Notes: generated by a model not told the origin, from the sequence alone. A stretch of 64,000 nucleotides of DNA from Edaphochlamys debaryana (GCA_016858145.1 JAEHOE010000023.1:744001-808000), one strand, 5' to 3'; numbered from the stretch's first letter, positions 24,901-38,426 are shown. Made by a program: numbers and translations.

Positions 24901-27900
24901 TAGGGTGGGTGGCAGGCCAGGAGGGTGGTGCGGGTGCGGGGGATGAGGTGTGCGGCATCGTAGCGGGCAGGGTGCGGGTGCGGGGTGCTAGCGGAGGAAG
25001 CAGCTGGCGGAGGACCAGCAGAGCGCGGCCCAGCGTCCCTTGGTCCCACTTCTCGGCCCCCTCCGCTCATCCCCAGCACGCCAACCCGCCCGCGCTAGGC
25101 CTGGCCCTCTGCTTGGAGCCCTCAAGCCAGTGAGCCCAAGCCCGCTCCCAAGCCCGCCGCGGCCCCCCAGGTCCATGTGTGTGGCTTCTGCCGCCGCCGC
25201 ACCTTGTGCAGCGTGAGCTGTGTGCCCACGCCTAGGCTAGCCGCCAGCTGCGCCAGCGCCCCCGGGTCCCGCACCACCGCCTCCACGCCGCCCGCCGCCT
25301 CGATCTGGGCCCGCAGCCGCGACTGCTCGTCGTCGTACTGCAGCTGCCTGGGGGCAGGGCAGGGGTGGGCGGGGTGCGGAGGTTGAGCGCATGGGAGGCC
25401 AGGGCGTCAAGACTCAGAGTAGCTTCCGCGGCCCGAATGGCCCTTGCGGCTGGATGGGCAGGCCGGCAGGGTGAGCGGGCCATCGACTGCATCGACTACA
25501 TCGAAAACCTCAGTGCTATACGTCCTGCCCGCCTCTCACCTCTTGGTCAGTCGCTCCAGCGCCCTGGCTGCGTCCTCCGACGCCCCAGCCGCATCCACCT
25601 ACGACCCGGGCAGCGCATCACACATGCATCACTCACAGCAACACCCAGGCACTCCCATGGCTCTGTAAGAAAGCCGCCAGCCGACCCCTGCTCACTTGGC
25701 CCCTTCCGTGCCATGTCTCCCCACCGCCATTCCGTTCCCCACCAAAACCCCCACCTGCAGCCCCAGGGAGGCGTCTGCCACCAGCGCCCCCAGCGCCGAC
25801 CACAGCTGCCCGAACATGTGTGCGTCGCGTGCGGAGCCCACGATGCGCATGAGCCAGTTGCGGTTGGTGAAGTCGACGCAGTACTCGCGGATGCCCTGGG
25901 AGGGAGGGGGAGGGAGGGGGATAGGGGGCGGGGGCGGCGAGAAGGCGTGATGCGGGGTGCAGGGTGGTTTGATGCAGGGTGTAGGCGGGGCACGCCAAGG
26001 AAGATACGGACGGTACCACGGATGCCCTCAGCACAAAAGGCCGGGCGGGCCAGGCTTTCCGGTCAGGGCGGCCGCGCCCCACCTTGAGCGTGTTCATGAG
26101 GCGGTGCATGAGGTTCCGGTAGGCGTGCGTGTCGGCCTGCAGCCGCTTGTTGTTGGCTATGAGCTGCGGGGGTCGGGGAGGTAGGCAGGCGCAGGGGCAG
26201 GCGTCAAGGCACCGGATGTTGCACCGAAGATGGAGAGCCTCCCGCCGCGAAGCCTGTGCCTGCCCCGTTCCCTGCCCCTCCCAGCTCCTGACCCCGCACG
26301 GCCACTCGCCTGCAGCAGGTCCACCGCTCGCTGGTTGAGCTGCTGCAGGTTGCGGCGGTTGATGGCGGCCTTCTCGCTCAGGTCCAGAAGCCCCGCCAGC
26401 AGCTCCGCGGCGGCGTCCCCGGGCCAGGGGCACATGGCGCCCAGGGCCCGCACCACGTCCCGAGTGGCGCCCAGAGCCTCCTCCCAGAAGCCCTGGGGGC
26501 GGGGGGGGGGGCGGGATGGGGTAATTATCCCCGGATTGTTAGGGTAAAGTCGCAGGTGGAACGATGGGTCAACAGTGCAATTGCGCCTGCGCCCGCAGCC
26601 GCACAACCTCGAGCCTGCAGAGCTGGCCTGAGCGACACCGGAGCCCCGCTTGCCTTCTCATACTGGGCGATGTGCTTGCGGTCCTCCTTTCCGCCGCCCT
26701 CCGCACTGCCCTCCGGCACCCCACTGGCGCTGCCGGCGCGCAGCGAGGGCGGCCGGCGTCCCCCCACCGGCTCATCCAGCTCCAGCTCCAGCTTCCGGGA
26801 AGCCTTGCGCCCGCCCAGCGCCTCCGTCCCGGAACCCGACGCCCCCGACACAGCCGGCACCGCGCCGCCCGACCCAGATCGCGCGGCGCCGAAAGCACTG
26901 CCGCCGCTGCCGCCGCCGCCGCTGCTGCCGCCCGCGGCTCGGGGGCTGGGGATGGCGCCCGGCAGGAGGGAGCCGCTGGCCCGGGCGCCGTCGCGGGCGC
27001 CCTCGAGCTGCTGCTGGGCCAGGCGCATGGCGATGTCCTGGCGGGAGAAAGGAGGGAGTATGAGGGGTGTGGGGCATGTTGGGGCACAGGCAGGGGGCGG
27101 ATTGAGGCTTGACACCGACCGGCTGCTGTGTGAAGGCACGGTGGAAGCGGACAGAGTGCGGACCCAAGCCCCGCCAACCCGTAGGCGGGGCTAAACTTCA
27201 TTGCCTTGACGCTTGGCGCTAGGTCCGGTCGCTCACGCGAGCAGCCCGTGCCCAGCACGCACCTGCTTAAGCTGCTTGACGTACTCGAGCAGCTGCTTGC
27301 GGTGGAACGCGTTGGCCACACCGGCCTCCGCCAGGAGCTGCACGCACCAAACACGGAACGTTTATGTAGCTGCAAGATTAAACGCTCGACCCACATACAA
27401 AGTATTGCGATTAAGCCCGGGACACCTATGAGCGCCCTCTTGATCCGCCACACACACCCGCCCGCTGCGCCCTACCTCGTCCGTCCACTGCAGCAGCAGC
27501 CCCCCCGGGCTGCACAGCGTGTCCGTGTACTGGTGCAGCGCGGGCGGCAGCGTCAGCAGCCACAGGTGCACGTGCTGCGGGGGGTGCCGGGGAACGAGAC
27601 AGCGGGGCATGATCTTGCCGTGCCGTGCCGTGCTGTCCTGCTGCAACTTCCCTGGGCCAAGGCCCATAGACCGCTTGATAAATCGTCGCCGAGCCTCACC
27701 GCACCCACCACACCTTGACCCCATCCTCTCCTCACCCCCCCTCCATCACCCCTCCCGGTGCCACCCCTCCCGGTGCCACCCCACCCGATGCCACCCCTCC
27801 CGGTGCCACCTCTCCCGATGCCACCCCTCCCGATGCTACCCCACCCGAGGCCCTCCCTCCCCGAGCGCTCCACACCTCGTCGTCCCACTCGTCCAGCGGC

Positions 27901-28384
27901 AGGCCCAGGGGCAGGTGCGCATAGCCCCGGGCCATCTGCGACCGAGTGGCGCCCGTGTCCCGGTCACCCGACATGCCCGAGCCGCCGGCCCCCAGTCGGG
28001 TGGGCGTGGGCGTGCCAGACACGCCGGCGGCCAGGCCCGAGGCCGTGGGGCCGCCGGGTGAGAGCGGGGAGCCGCCCACGACGCCATTGGCGGAGGTGGG
28101 GTTCGCGCCTGCCCGTGCCCGCACTCGGACGGCCTGCGGGTGCGGCCCCAGGGAGGCCGAGTTCTCCCGAGAGGAGGTCGCGGCGGTGCTGGCTCCGCAG
28201 CCCTGGTGGGAGTGGGGAGGCCGGGGCGTTGGGTGTTGAGTCGACGTGACAAGGTTGAGCACCCTGTTGCGGGTGCGGCTGGGGTGGCTTGAACGGGTGC
28301 TCTGGGCCGTCAGCGCCAGCCCCCACACCTGGTGCCCTCGCAGCTACTCAAGGCTGCGTCAAGCAAGCTGCGGGCGCTCACCAT
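12903..28384 (-). CDS. NLR-like STAND protein: SAM, MLKL/HeLo-like bundle, NB-ARC, TPR
   Basis: At least 25 exons, most with matching phases, about 2,033 aa. Coding may start at 28384 with an exon holding only ATG, joined to 28202-27876 to give MGCGAS. A SAM-like domain spans about aa 110-168 (27574-27476 and 27337-27263). A helical region at about 297-431 (26492-25755, e.g. INRRNLQQLNQRAVDLL and NRNWLMRIV) resembles the four-helix bundle of MLKL/HeLo proteins. The NTPase follows: DRFVGREEDVRAVADLL, Walker A GESGQGKT (about 745-752, split by an intron), Walker B LLLVLDGAD (22877-22773), CGASPLVLRLAASAV in the GLPLA position and a winged-helix-like exon (20773-20559). TPR repeats fill 19235-14178, e.g. 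GEDHPDVADSLNAVG and GPDHPEVAMSLNNVG, like kinesin light chain or fungal NB-ARC-TPR proteins. A low-complexity tail of 350 aa ends at 12903. One small exon near 23150 is unresolved. Role as immune or cell-death switch is inferred. Confidence 0.75.
15519..16340. repeat. Intronic tandem duplication, unit 1 (carries tRNA-His)
   Basis: Matches 17391-18133 in the same orientation, apart from an extra ~100 bp near 15590-15690 and scattered substitutions. It includes a tRNA-His gene and about 480 bp on its 5' side. It lies wholly inside intron 18347-15373 of the STAND gene. Confidence 0.8.
15782..15852 (-). tRNA. tRNA-His (GUG), copy 1
   Basis: The - strand folds as a cloverleaf: acceptor GTGCCTA/TAGGCAC, D-arm GTATAGTGGTTAGTAC, anticodon stem-loop TCACGTTGTGGCCGTGA with GTG anticodon, and T-arm CCCGGCTCGAACCCGGG. 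The pattern GTATAGTGGTTAGTAC followed by TTGTGGC is characteristic of eukaryotic tRNA-His. An oligo-T (AAAAA at 15748-15752 on +) lies about 30 nt past the 3' end and could stop Pol III. It sits in an intron of the STAND gene in the same orientation. Confidence 0.93.
17543..17613 (-). tRNA. tRNA-His (GUG), copy 2
   Basis: Identical in sequence to the copy at 15782-15852 and with the same downstream oligo-T (near 17513). Its identity despite substitutions in the surrounding duplicated DNA suggests that both copies are kept functional. Confidence 0.93.
17668..17733. repeat. 33-bp tandem duplication 5' of tRNA-His copy 2
   Basis: Two adjacent 33-bp units (17668-17700 and 17701-17733), each containing TTCCCAATCGAACTCGGAGC. 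Copy 1 of the tRNA region has one unit only. Confidence 0.85.
19855..19975. repeat. C-rich low-complexity tract in STAND intron
   Basis: About 120 bp of CCCCCGCCCCCTC-like sequence in the intron just downstream of the exon that ends at 19979. On the - strand it is a G-run-rich tract that could form G-quadruplexes in the pre-mRNA. Confidence 0.75.
27744..27850. repeat. 15-bp minisatellite in SAM-region intron
   Basis: About seven degenerate copies of CCACCCCTCCCGGTG, inside the intron 27875-27575 that separates the first long exon from the SAM exon. Confidence 0.8.
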
Positions 28385-29241
28385 CCTCCTTGCGCGGCCT
28401 GTTCAGACGGTCACCAGGTCGCTGGCCCTCACAGGGCGCTCCGCTCCCCTGCCCGCGCTGGCGGAGGACACACACGCCCAGCGCAGGCAGCGCCACGCCT
28501 GCCCATCGCGCGAAGACGCTACGACGGCTGGGCGCTCACTCCCAGAGCGTCTGCGCTCCGTCGACAGGCTCAGCGCAACACCGGGGAATTCCCGACGTGG
28601 ATGTGCCGGTTGGTGAAGCACGTCCTCTATGTTTCCTATTGTGTCTATAGGTAGCGTCAGCACGCTGCGACCTCGAGGGTTCTGCCGGGAGGCCTGGACG
28701 CGACGCGCGGCTTGTCTGGATGTTGGAACTTGGCAGATATGCTGCCCCGGGCTACTAATCACTAATGGATAGGTGTAAGGAGATCGTGCGATCAAACCGG
28801 GGGTTCCAGGCCTTCAAGGTATGCGTGCAGCTGGAAGAATGCGCACCGAGTAAGGTTGGATTGCAAGGCTAGCTCAGGGCGATAGGCGAAGTGTGCCAGC
28901 TCAGGATGATGCAGTCAGGGCAGGGCGGGGAGCACGCCTGAAAGTTTGCATTGCGGGGGGTCGTACGGCGAAGTTTGCCTCGCTCAAGGGAGCGCAGGCA
29001 CACCGGCCAAGCCCTCTTCTCCGGCAGCGGGGACCCCTCAACAAAGGTGGGACCCCTAGCAGTCGCACACTAGGCTCCTGCTGCAGTGCCAAACGCGGCG
29101 GCCGCCTTCGCGGCGCTGCGGCCTCTAGCGAGCTTGCCCAGCCTTGTAGCTGCTGCAGCAACTATTGGAAGACTCTTTCGGCGCATGGCTCCTTGATAGC
29201 AGCACTCAGCCGCCCCCCTCGCCCGCATTTTGCCTCCGCAG
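28385..29241. other. Divergent promoter region, STAND gene / RPL8
   Basis: The two genes are head-to-head with about 860 bp between start codons. No coding exon recognised. The RPL8 ATG follows directly after TTGCCTCCGCAG, so an intron may separate a 5' UTR exon from the start codon. Confidence 0.5.
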
Positions 29242-31732
29242 ATGGGTCGCGTTATTAGGTCGCAGCGCAAGGGTCGGGGTGGGATTTTCAAGTCCCACAA
29301 CACCCACCGCAAGGGCTCTGCCCAGCACCGCGTCATGGACGCTGCTGAGCGGAACCACTACATCAAGGGCGTGGTCTCTGAGGTCATCCACGACCCCGGT
29401 CGGGGCGCTCCCCTGGCTCGGGTGAGCATTGAAGATCAGCTAAACAGGCGCCGGCGGGTGGAGACTGAGCGGCGAGGCCGGACCTTTGGCGGCTGCGCGG
29501 TCGGCGCTGGGCTGCTGCGGGCGACCGCGGTCGCTCTGGCGCGAGCTCCACTGCGCTAGCAAGCAACTGGTTTGTTGCTCGGCGACCGCCGCGCTGAGTG
29601 CTGCTCTCCTCTGTGCATGTAGGTCACCTTCCGTGACCCGATTCGCTACAAGCACCAGAAGTCGCTCTTCATTGCCGCTGAGGGCGTGTACACCGGCCAG
29701 GTGCGATGGGGGGGGGCTTGGTACGCCCGGGGGATTTGCCGGGGGGCAGTTCTGACGCCAGCGGGGAGGCCCCAAGCCCTCAGCACCCTCACCACGCACG
29801 CTCCGCCCCGCCTTGTCTGCAGTTCCTGTACTGCGGCGCCAACGCCGCTCTGTCGATCGGCAACGTGAAGCCCCTGAAGGACATGCCTGAGGGTACCATC
29901 ATCTGCAACGTGGAGGAGGTCAGTCCGCCGCTGGAACCTCAGCGGCCCGGGTTAAAGCGCTAGGACCATCAGCACGGAGCGTCAGGCGGCCTCACAGCCA
30001 GTCACACAAGCCCCTGGCGCTAGCACAGCCCAACAGCGGACCGCACGGGGGGGAGGGTCTCATGGAGTAGACGCGCGCCGCACCTCGCGGCGGCGGCAGG
30101 ACAAGGCCAACAAGGGATGCGTGACTGGGGCGCTGGCTTCTACGCCGACGCAGCTATCGCATGCAGCACAACTGACATTAGACATGGGCGCTCCCAACCA
30201 GCCGCATTCGACCGATCCTCACTGCCTCGGCTGCGCCATGCCCGCTCCTGCGACCACAGCAGCCGTCGGTCGGGGACCAGCATGCATGCGCAGCGCCCGA
30301 CGCTTGCCCGCCTCGCCTGCCCCGCGCCTCCTCACCTCCTCCCCGCCTGCCCCGACCCGCAGAAAGCCGGTGACCGCGGTGCCCTGGCCCGCTGCTCGGG
30401 CGACTACGCCATCGTGGTGGCGCACAACCCGGACGTGGGCATCACCCGCATCAAGCTGCCCTCGGGCGCCAAGAAGGTGGGAGCGGGGCTTGGCATGCGT
30501 GCATGGGGGGTTGTGGTGGGCCGCATGGGGCGGTGCTCGTGCCCTGTCCCTTCCCCGGCCCGGGCCTGGCGTGAGCGGATCAGGCCGGAGGAGAGGCGTC
30601 CGTGTGGGCGAGCACCGGCGGGGACGGCAGGCAGCAAGAGCCGCGGATGAGCACGGAGCGGGAGCGGGAGCCGGAGCGGGCGGTATTGTCGATCACCTGT
30701 GGGGCGTGACCGGCGCAGCATGCGGCGTACGCAGCAGCAGCCACTGGCGGCATTGTGAGCTGCAACGTGGGCTGCAAGCAGGCGTCACGCTTTAGGCAGT
30801 ATCAGAGCGTCCCTGCCGCCCCCTGTGGGCAGGCGACTCCCCCACCGCCGCTGCGGCGGCGGGCAGCGAGTGGACCGGGGCGCGACGCCGGGGCTGCCTT
30901 CTGCTTCGGCGCCTGTTGAGAGGCGCTTACGGACACGTCGCGGTGTTCTGCTGCAGCGACAGCGCTTGGACTGCGCTGGCCACGTGTAACCGCAGGCGCA
31001 GCCATCAGGATTCCAGCCCGGAGGTACCATCCACGCGGGGAAGAGCAGCCCCCGTGGCTAGCTCCCCGCGGCAGCCAAGCCGGCAGCTCAGCACCCGGAC
31101 AGCCGGGGCGCAGGCAGCTGCACGCCGGCGGCCGAACTGCCCCCATTGGCATCCATCCGCGCATACCTCGAATTTCCGCGTGCCGGTGTCCCAGCTCACG
31201 TTGTCTCACTCTGTGTCGCCTGCCTTGGTCTTGTCCGCCCAGGTGGTGTCGAGCGAGTGCCGCGCCACGATTGGCCAGGTGGCCGGCGGCGGCCGCACGG
31301 AGAAGCCCATGCTCAAGGCGGGCCGCGCCTACTGGAAGTACAAGGCCAAGCGCAACAGCTGGCCGAAGGTGCGTAGCGCGCATGTTCGGGGCTTCGTGGG
31401 AAGCAGCTTGCTGGGTTCATGGGCACAGGCATGGGGGATGCTGGGCTGCTTTGAGCTTTGCTGGCATGCCGTTCAAGTCTTTGGTCGGAGGCTGTGAGCG
31501 AATCCTAACGCTTGTTCCCCGCCCCCGCCGCCTCCCTTGCACCCAGGTGCGTGGTGTGGCCATGAACCCCGTGGAGCACCCCCACGGTGGTGGTAACCAC
31601 CAGCACATCGGTCACGCCTCGACCGTGCGCCGGTCGGCGCCTCCGGGCCAGAAGGTCGGTCTCATTGCCGCCCGCCGCACGGGTCGCCTCCGCGGCACCA
31701 ACGTCGTCAAGGCGGCCGCCCAGAACGAGTAA
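29242..31732 (+). CDS. RPL8: 60S ribosomal protein L8 (uL2)
   Basis: Six exons, all on phase-0 boundaries: 29242-29421, 29623-29700, 29823-29918, 30363-30476, 31243-31368, 31547-31732, giving 259 aa, the usual length of eukaryotic uL2. The protein starts [13 protein letters not shown] and contains the conserved C-terminal [19 protein letters not shown], which lies near the peptidyl-transferase centre. It is a core component of the cytosolic large subunit that binds 28S rRNA. It is the only ribosomal protein gene in view, convergent with ARL1. Highly expressed and GC3-biased as expected. No unusual residues seen. Confidence 0.97.
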
Positions 31733-31980
31733 ACGGCCTGCCGGCGGGAGCGCCGCCGGCCGCGTGCGGCCCGCCGCCGCAGCTGTCGGCGGCGGCGGCA
31801 ACCGTGGTGGTGACGGTAGTCGCGGTGGTGGCGGTCGTCGCCGCCGCGGCATGGCCGTGCGGGGCCGGCGGGGGCGAGCCTGTCTTTGCTGTCGCTTGTG
31901 TGACCGCCCCGTCGCAGCGCGGGCCGGCTGGTGCGGAAGCTGGTGGCCGCCGCCGCGCGCAAGGGGCAAGGTTAAGGCAG

Positions 31981-31985
31981 TGTAA
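31981..31985 (+). terminator. TGTAA poly(A) signal of RPL8
   Basis: TGTAA about 250 nt after the RPL8 stop, the canonical volvocine poly(A) signal at a typical distance. Confidence 0.7.
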
Positions 31986-32996
31986 CCGCGTAAAAACCCT
32001 TGAGCGACCCCGAGCCTTTGAACCATCTTGCTGATTACGCCGGAGCCTCGCTTGTCAAGCTGACCGCTTTGCAATCACCAGCACTGATCAGCGTCTACGA
32101 AGTGGCTCAGATGTCCTCGAGCATTAGGTTGAGACCAGCATGCCCTGCCTGCTCTGGCCTACAACAGCCGCCAGAACGGGGCCTCATGGCACATGAGGGA
32201 TTTATTGCGCAATTTGGGGGGAGAGAACTTTGGGTGAGAGAGTCAGCAGAGGCCCATGAGCTCGACTCAGCCTTCAGGTACTTGGCACGCAGACTCAGTG
32301 GGGAGAGCCGATGAGCTCATGGCAGCTGTCAGTACAGCACCTGGCACTCGGACATAGTGCTTGTCACGTGGACACGGCACTCCCCCTCCTAAGAGGCAGC
32401 AGACTGAGCAGAGGCCACCAATGCTGGCTGACCTTCCTAAGAGGGGCGCACGGGCAACTGCCCGACAATGAGCTCAGGACTGCTCGAGTCAGCAGGAAGA
32501 GGCAGCATGTACTCACACCTTACAGAATCCCCGCAGCCTGCTACGGCTCGCATGCCCCTTCGCCAGTCGGCTTCACTCTTCAGGCCGGCGGGCAAGCGTG
32601 ACCGCCCATGCTCCCTTCGCCAAGCGCCGCTGCATATCGTGAAATGCTTGCATCCACCACCCGCAAGCCGCAACCACCCTCATTCCCAACATCCTCATGG
32701 TGGCAATTGCCGCTGTACCGTACCCCTCGAACGGCGACTTAAGCCGCGGAGGCCCCATGCAATAGTCGCTAAGCCATGCACTCACCCCAGCTCATCCGCA
32801 CCGCCACCCGGCAGCCCGCTCCGGCCCGCCAGTGCCCCCCCTCACGCCCGCACTCTCGCTTGTCCCCCCCAGCCTTCCCTTCGCACAAGCGCACCCCGAC
32901 GCCCCTGCGGCCGAGACGCGGTGCTTCCGCAGCCGGAACACCTCCCCGTCGCGCCCGTGCTCATATGCCTCGGCCCCCGCTGCTGCCCGTGTGCAT
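31986..32996. other. Convergent intergenic region, RPL8 / ARL1 3' ends
   Basis: No gene seen. It holds the 3' UTR of ARL1 with a - strand TGTAA at 32520-32524. Confidence 0.5.
32520..32524 (-). terminator. Probable TGTAA poly(A) signal of ARL1
   Basis: TTACA on + (TGTAA on -), about 470 nt downstream of the ARL1 stop. Confidence 0.5.
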
Positions 32997-34719
<1,723 letters not shown>

Positions 34720-35372
34720 CCTTCCAAAGCGATGAGCTGCAATACACCGACCGCCTTCTGGCTATAGACCGTCCTACGCAAATATATGCTTTCCTGGACA
34801 GTCCAGTGCGGTGGGTCTTGAGCGTAGGAAGCTAGCACTCAGTGCAACTGGGTCCACGCCTGACCTATCAACCCCGACGAGAAGGTACGCAGCTGGCAAA
34901 GCGAATAACAGGAAACAAATTACTGGAGAGGGCTGATCCCTGCGCTCTCGCCCGTGCACACAACACCCGCGGTACATACACATCCCCCGCCCTCCCGAGT
35001 CTTCCCACGTCGCCTCGATCTGGCTCCGCTCAGCGGACGCGGCCCTCACCACCACACCAGCTCCGCATCAGGCGCGCGAGGGCTGATTTAGAGCGCCCGG
35101 CGATGCAGACGGAATGGCGGGTAGGCCATTCCTGAGCACTGACATGTGGACTGCCCCGAAGCAGTAGCTTCGCGTGCCAAGTACAAAAGGGATTCTTCCT
35201 TACAAGGCCCGTTTAGACCGGGTCGCCAAACAGGTTCCCTTCTGACTCCCGTCGGACTTGTAACCGTATCTGTATCTGCAGGCCTGACACAGCCTGACAC
35301 CTTGCGGCCTGTAGCACCCCTGGCCACCCCTGGCCTGTAGGGGTGCAGTCATCACCGTACACTGTGCAAAGA
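34720..35372. other. ARL1 upstream region up to the right duplication arm
   Basis: No gene recognised. It includes the ARL1 promoter/5' UTR (- strand) and borders the inner end of the right inverted-duplication arm near 35373. Confidence 0.45.
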
Positions 35373-36288
35373 TTGATTATTCTTGCCGTCTGCTCCTCCT
35401 GCCCTCAAGAAAGAGCTTGTCAGGCGGTGCACACTGTCCGCCTGCCTGCTAACTACCCCAGAAGCATGTGCTTCTCTCGGGTTGCTACCGGTACTTATCA
35501 CGACACCCTTAGGAGTTCACATGCCTACGACAGGTGTGCCCTACTACCGCGTGTACAAAACACCTCAATCACCAGGAGGCCCACGCTATGCAAGGACAGA
35601 GCGAAGAAGCTGGAGCAGAAGAGAGAGGACGAGGTGGAAAGAATCAGAGGGTACGAAGAGACTCAACAAATGGTGAGCAAGGGAGAAGGGGTCCGCGTAC
35701 ACGCTGCAACTGTAATTGGGTATACAACCGCTTATAAATGGGGGCCGGCACCTTTGTGAAGTTTATCTTTCTGGGGGCACGGCTGCTAACATGCGCCACG
35801 CACATGCCGGCTGCTGCCAACCGGCGGGCAATGCCAGCGCATTCCTAACGCGCGTCATCCAATCAGACACGCAACGCTGATTAGTTTGACACAGCAATGT
35901 GGATTCTCGCGCCATGTCGTATCACATGGTACGCCTAATAGACGCCGACGCTGTCAAACGGCCCGTCGTGTAGCGGGGCCGCATCTGTCTGTCCCATGGG
36001 GTCCGGTAGATAGGCTATTCATGCATGGGTGCTCTTGGCAACCTTCTTGTGTCTTGAAGCCACATGAGGTCCGTACATGCGCCTCTGATCTCAATGGTGC
36101 GGATCTGCTGAGGGTAGGCGGTAGGGCAGGGCAGACAGGGAGCAGTGGTAAGAATGCTGTCGTGGTGGGGTCACTGGTCACTGGGGTGTCATTGGTGAGG
36201 CGGCGCCCTTGTGACACCCAACCCTGTGAATCAGGATCTCACCGTGCTGTGCCCTCTCCAGCGGCATACAGCTCCTCGGTTCCGCTCC

Positions 36289-38371
36289 TCAGGACGCCAA
36301 TGCCTCCTTGACCGCCGCCCACCAGCGCGCGGGGCCGCAGGACGCCTCGGCCGCTCGCCGCTGCTGTTGGAGCAGGAGCGCCGTCAGCCTCTCGAGCTGC
36401 AGCTGCTCCGCCGCCCGCACCTGCCTCCGCAGCCGCACCTCCTCCCGCCACTCCAGGAAGCGGGGCAGGTTGTGGTGCCCCCCGCCGATGAGCAGGAAGG
36501 TCGACACGGAGAGCGGGTCGTCGGGGGACTCGGAGGCGAGGAGGTCGGACAGGGCGGGCCCGGCGGCGGCAGGGGAGGGCTCAGCGCCGGAGGCCGAGCG
36601 GGTTGCCGCGAGGGGTGGAGATGCCAGGTAGGCGATCGAGGTCTGGGAGGTGGTGCGGGAGGTGGAGGCGGAGGAAGCGGCCGAGGGTGAGGCCGAGGCA
36701 TCGTCCTCCGAACCGGTCACGCCGGAGCTGGGAGTGGTGGCGGCCGTGTTGCTCGCGGCTGCGAAGGGGGAGGATACCCGGCGTAGCACGCCTGACCCCA
36801 GCAGGTCAGGCACAACGCTGGTGGTGGCGTGTGGAGCGGCAGCCATGGGGGCGAGGGAAGCGGAGGTGGGGGCAAGGGTGGCTTCCACGGCACGCTCCTC
36901 CGCCAGGGCTGCCTCTACGTCGAAGGGCGTGGTGTGGATCACCTCGGGCTCCTCCTCCTCCTCCTCGTCGCTCTCCTCCCCGCTGTCTGCCTCAACCCGC
37001 AACCCGCCGTTCCACATCACGATGCGGGTGGGATGGGGCCACAGGGCATCCGTGGAGGGGGAGCAGGGGCTGACCGGGCTGATGGCACCATCCGGGAAGA
37101 GGGACTCGTAGGAGGGTGGGGGTGCGGCGGTGCGTGGGGTGATGGCGATGGAGCAGAACGCGCCGGTGGCGAGGAGGGCCTCGTACGACGGGGGTAACCC
37201 ACATGGCGATCCCCTGGCAGGAGAGTGGGGAACGCGGGACGAGCAAGTCAACACGCAGTAAGGATGCTTACGGACCAGGCTTGTGCTGAGTGCCCTCGGC
37301 TTCTTCCTGCCCATGCACGGGCGGCCACGCACGTACCCGAGATGGGCCTTGAACCCTCCCTGGGGCGTCTCCGCAGCCCTTGCCCCCAGCACGTCCACCT
37401 CAACACAAGTCCTGCACGAGCAACATGCATGGGGGGACAAGCTGATTCAGGAGAGGGGAGGTATTTGCATGGGACACACGCCACAGGTGAGAAGCCGCTG
37501 ACACCGACCCGATCTCTCCGATCTGTCTGTCGAGGCTAGGAACTCACGTGCCGTCCTGGTCCTTGAAGCGGGGCCAGACGCCCGTGCCGAGGGGTACGCT
37601 GCTGGAGCCGTGGCCGAGGTCCACCTCCTCGAAGTACCTGCGTGCGCAAGGTGGACGTGAGGCGCCGTACGGAGAGGGGGCGCAGAGCTGGACAGGACCA
37701 ACCCAGTTCGTGCTTGCTTGCTAGCAGCGGTGCTGCGGGGCTTACCCCTCGTGCTCTGTGACCGCCAGCTGTTCCGCCTCCTCGTCTTCCAGCTCAAGCA
37801 CCTCCACGGGAACGCCGTTGTTCCAGAACACAACGGGCTCACGAGGGGACTGGGCTGGGGACTGCATTGGGGACTGGGGCCGCTGCACGTGCGCCGGCCA
37901 GCTGACCGCTGCTAGGCAGAATGCGTCTGCCTCGTAGGCGACCGGCTGGGCCTTTAGTTGCCGCTCAACCCATGATGGTGGGCCTCTGAAGACAACGGGA
38001 GAACAGGGCAGCGTGCGTCAGTGCGCGTTGGCAAATCGATAAAGGATAGGCCAAGCACAGGCCGAGGGGGCACACTAGCGCAATCTGCCTTCCCAACCCC
38101 CACTCACATCAGGTCTATGCGCTGACTACAGGGCTTCATGTGACACGGTGAGCTTGCGCCGTTATTGCCAAGGCCAAGGTCAATGTCGACGAAGGCCCTG
38201 CGCGAGGTATATATGCAGGAGCGGTAACGGGACAAGGGGTGAGCTGGGTGAGGCCGAAGGACCTCAGCGTGTGCGACGGCACAACCTCAGGTTACTGCCC
38301 ATGACCTAACCTAGAGAAGAGGCTCGCGGACCAAGAACTCACGCTTCGTCGGGTTGAAGCCACGCCGGCAT
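36289..38371 (-). CDS. Acidic PPSY-motif protein B, unknown function
   Basis: Six exons mirroring gene A with identical lengths except the last: 38371-38343, 38197-38108, 37985-37746, 37637-37548, 37411-37337, 37213-36289, giving 482 aa. All splice sites and the reading frame are intact, so it is not an obvious pseudogene. Both PPSY motifs (LPPSYEALL, PPPSYESLF), the acidic run and the C-terminal Arg/Leu/Gln helix are kept. Differences from A cluster in exon 3, where LPAAFKSNAL becomes QPVAYEADAF. The start is the MPAWLQPDEA methionine, since the preceding codon in this copy is not ATG. Function unknown. WW-domain binding is inferred from the motif alone. Confidence 0.75.
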
Positions 38372-38426
38372 TGTCACCTGCGGCGCATGAACCACACACG
38401 AGAGGCAAAACCGTCAGGATTGCGCC

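Noticed and set aside
27744..27850. CRISPR-like regular repeats
   Set aside because: Units are 15 bp with no spacers, in an intron of a eukaryotic gene. It is a minisatellite.
28330..28384. First STAND exon reading MVSARSLLDAALSS
   Set aside because: Its donor phase would put the next exon in the wrong frame; splicing right after the ATG keeps the frame.
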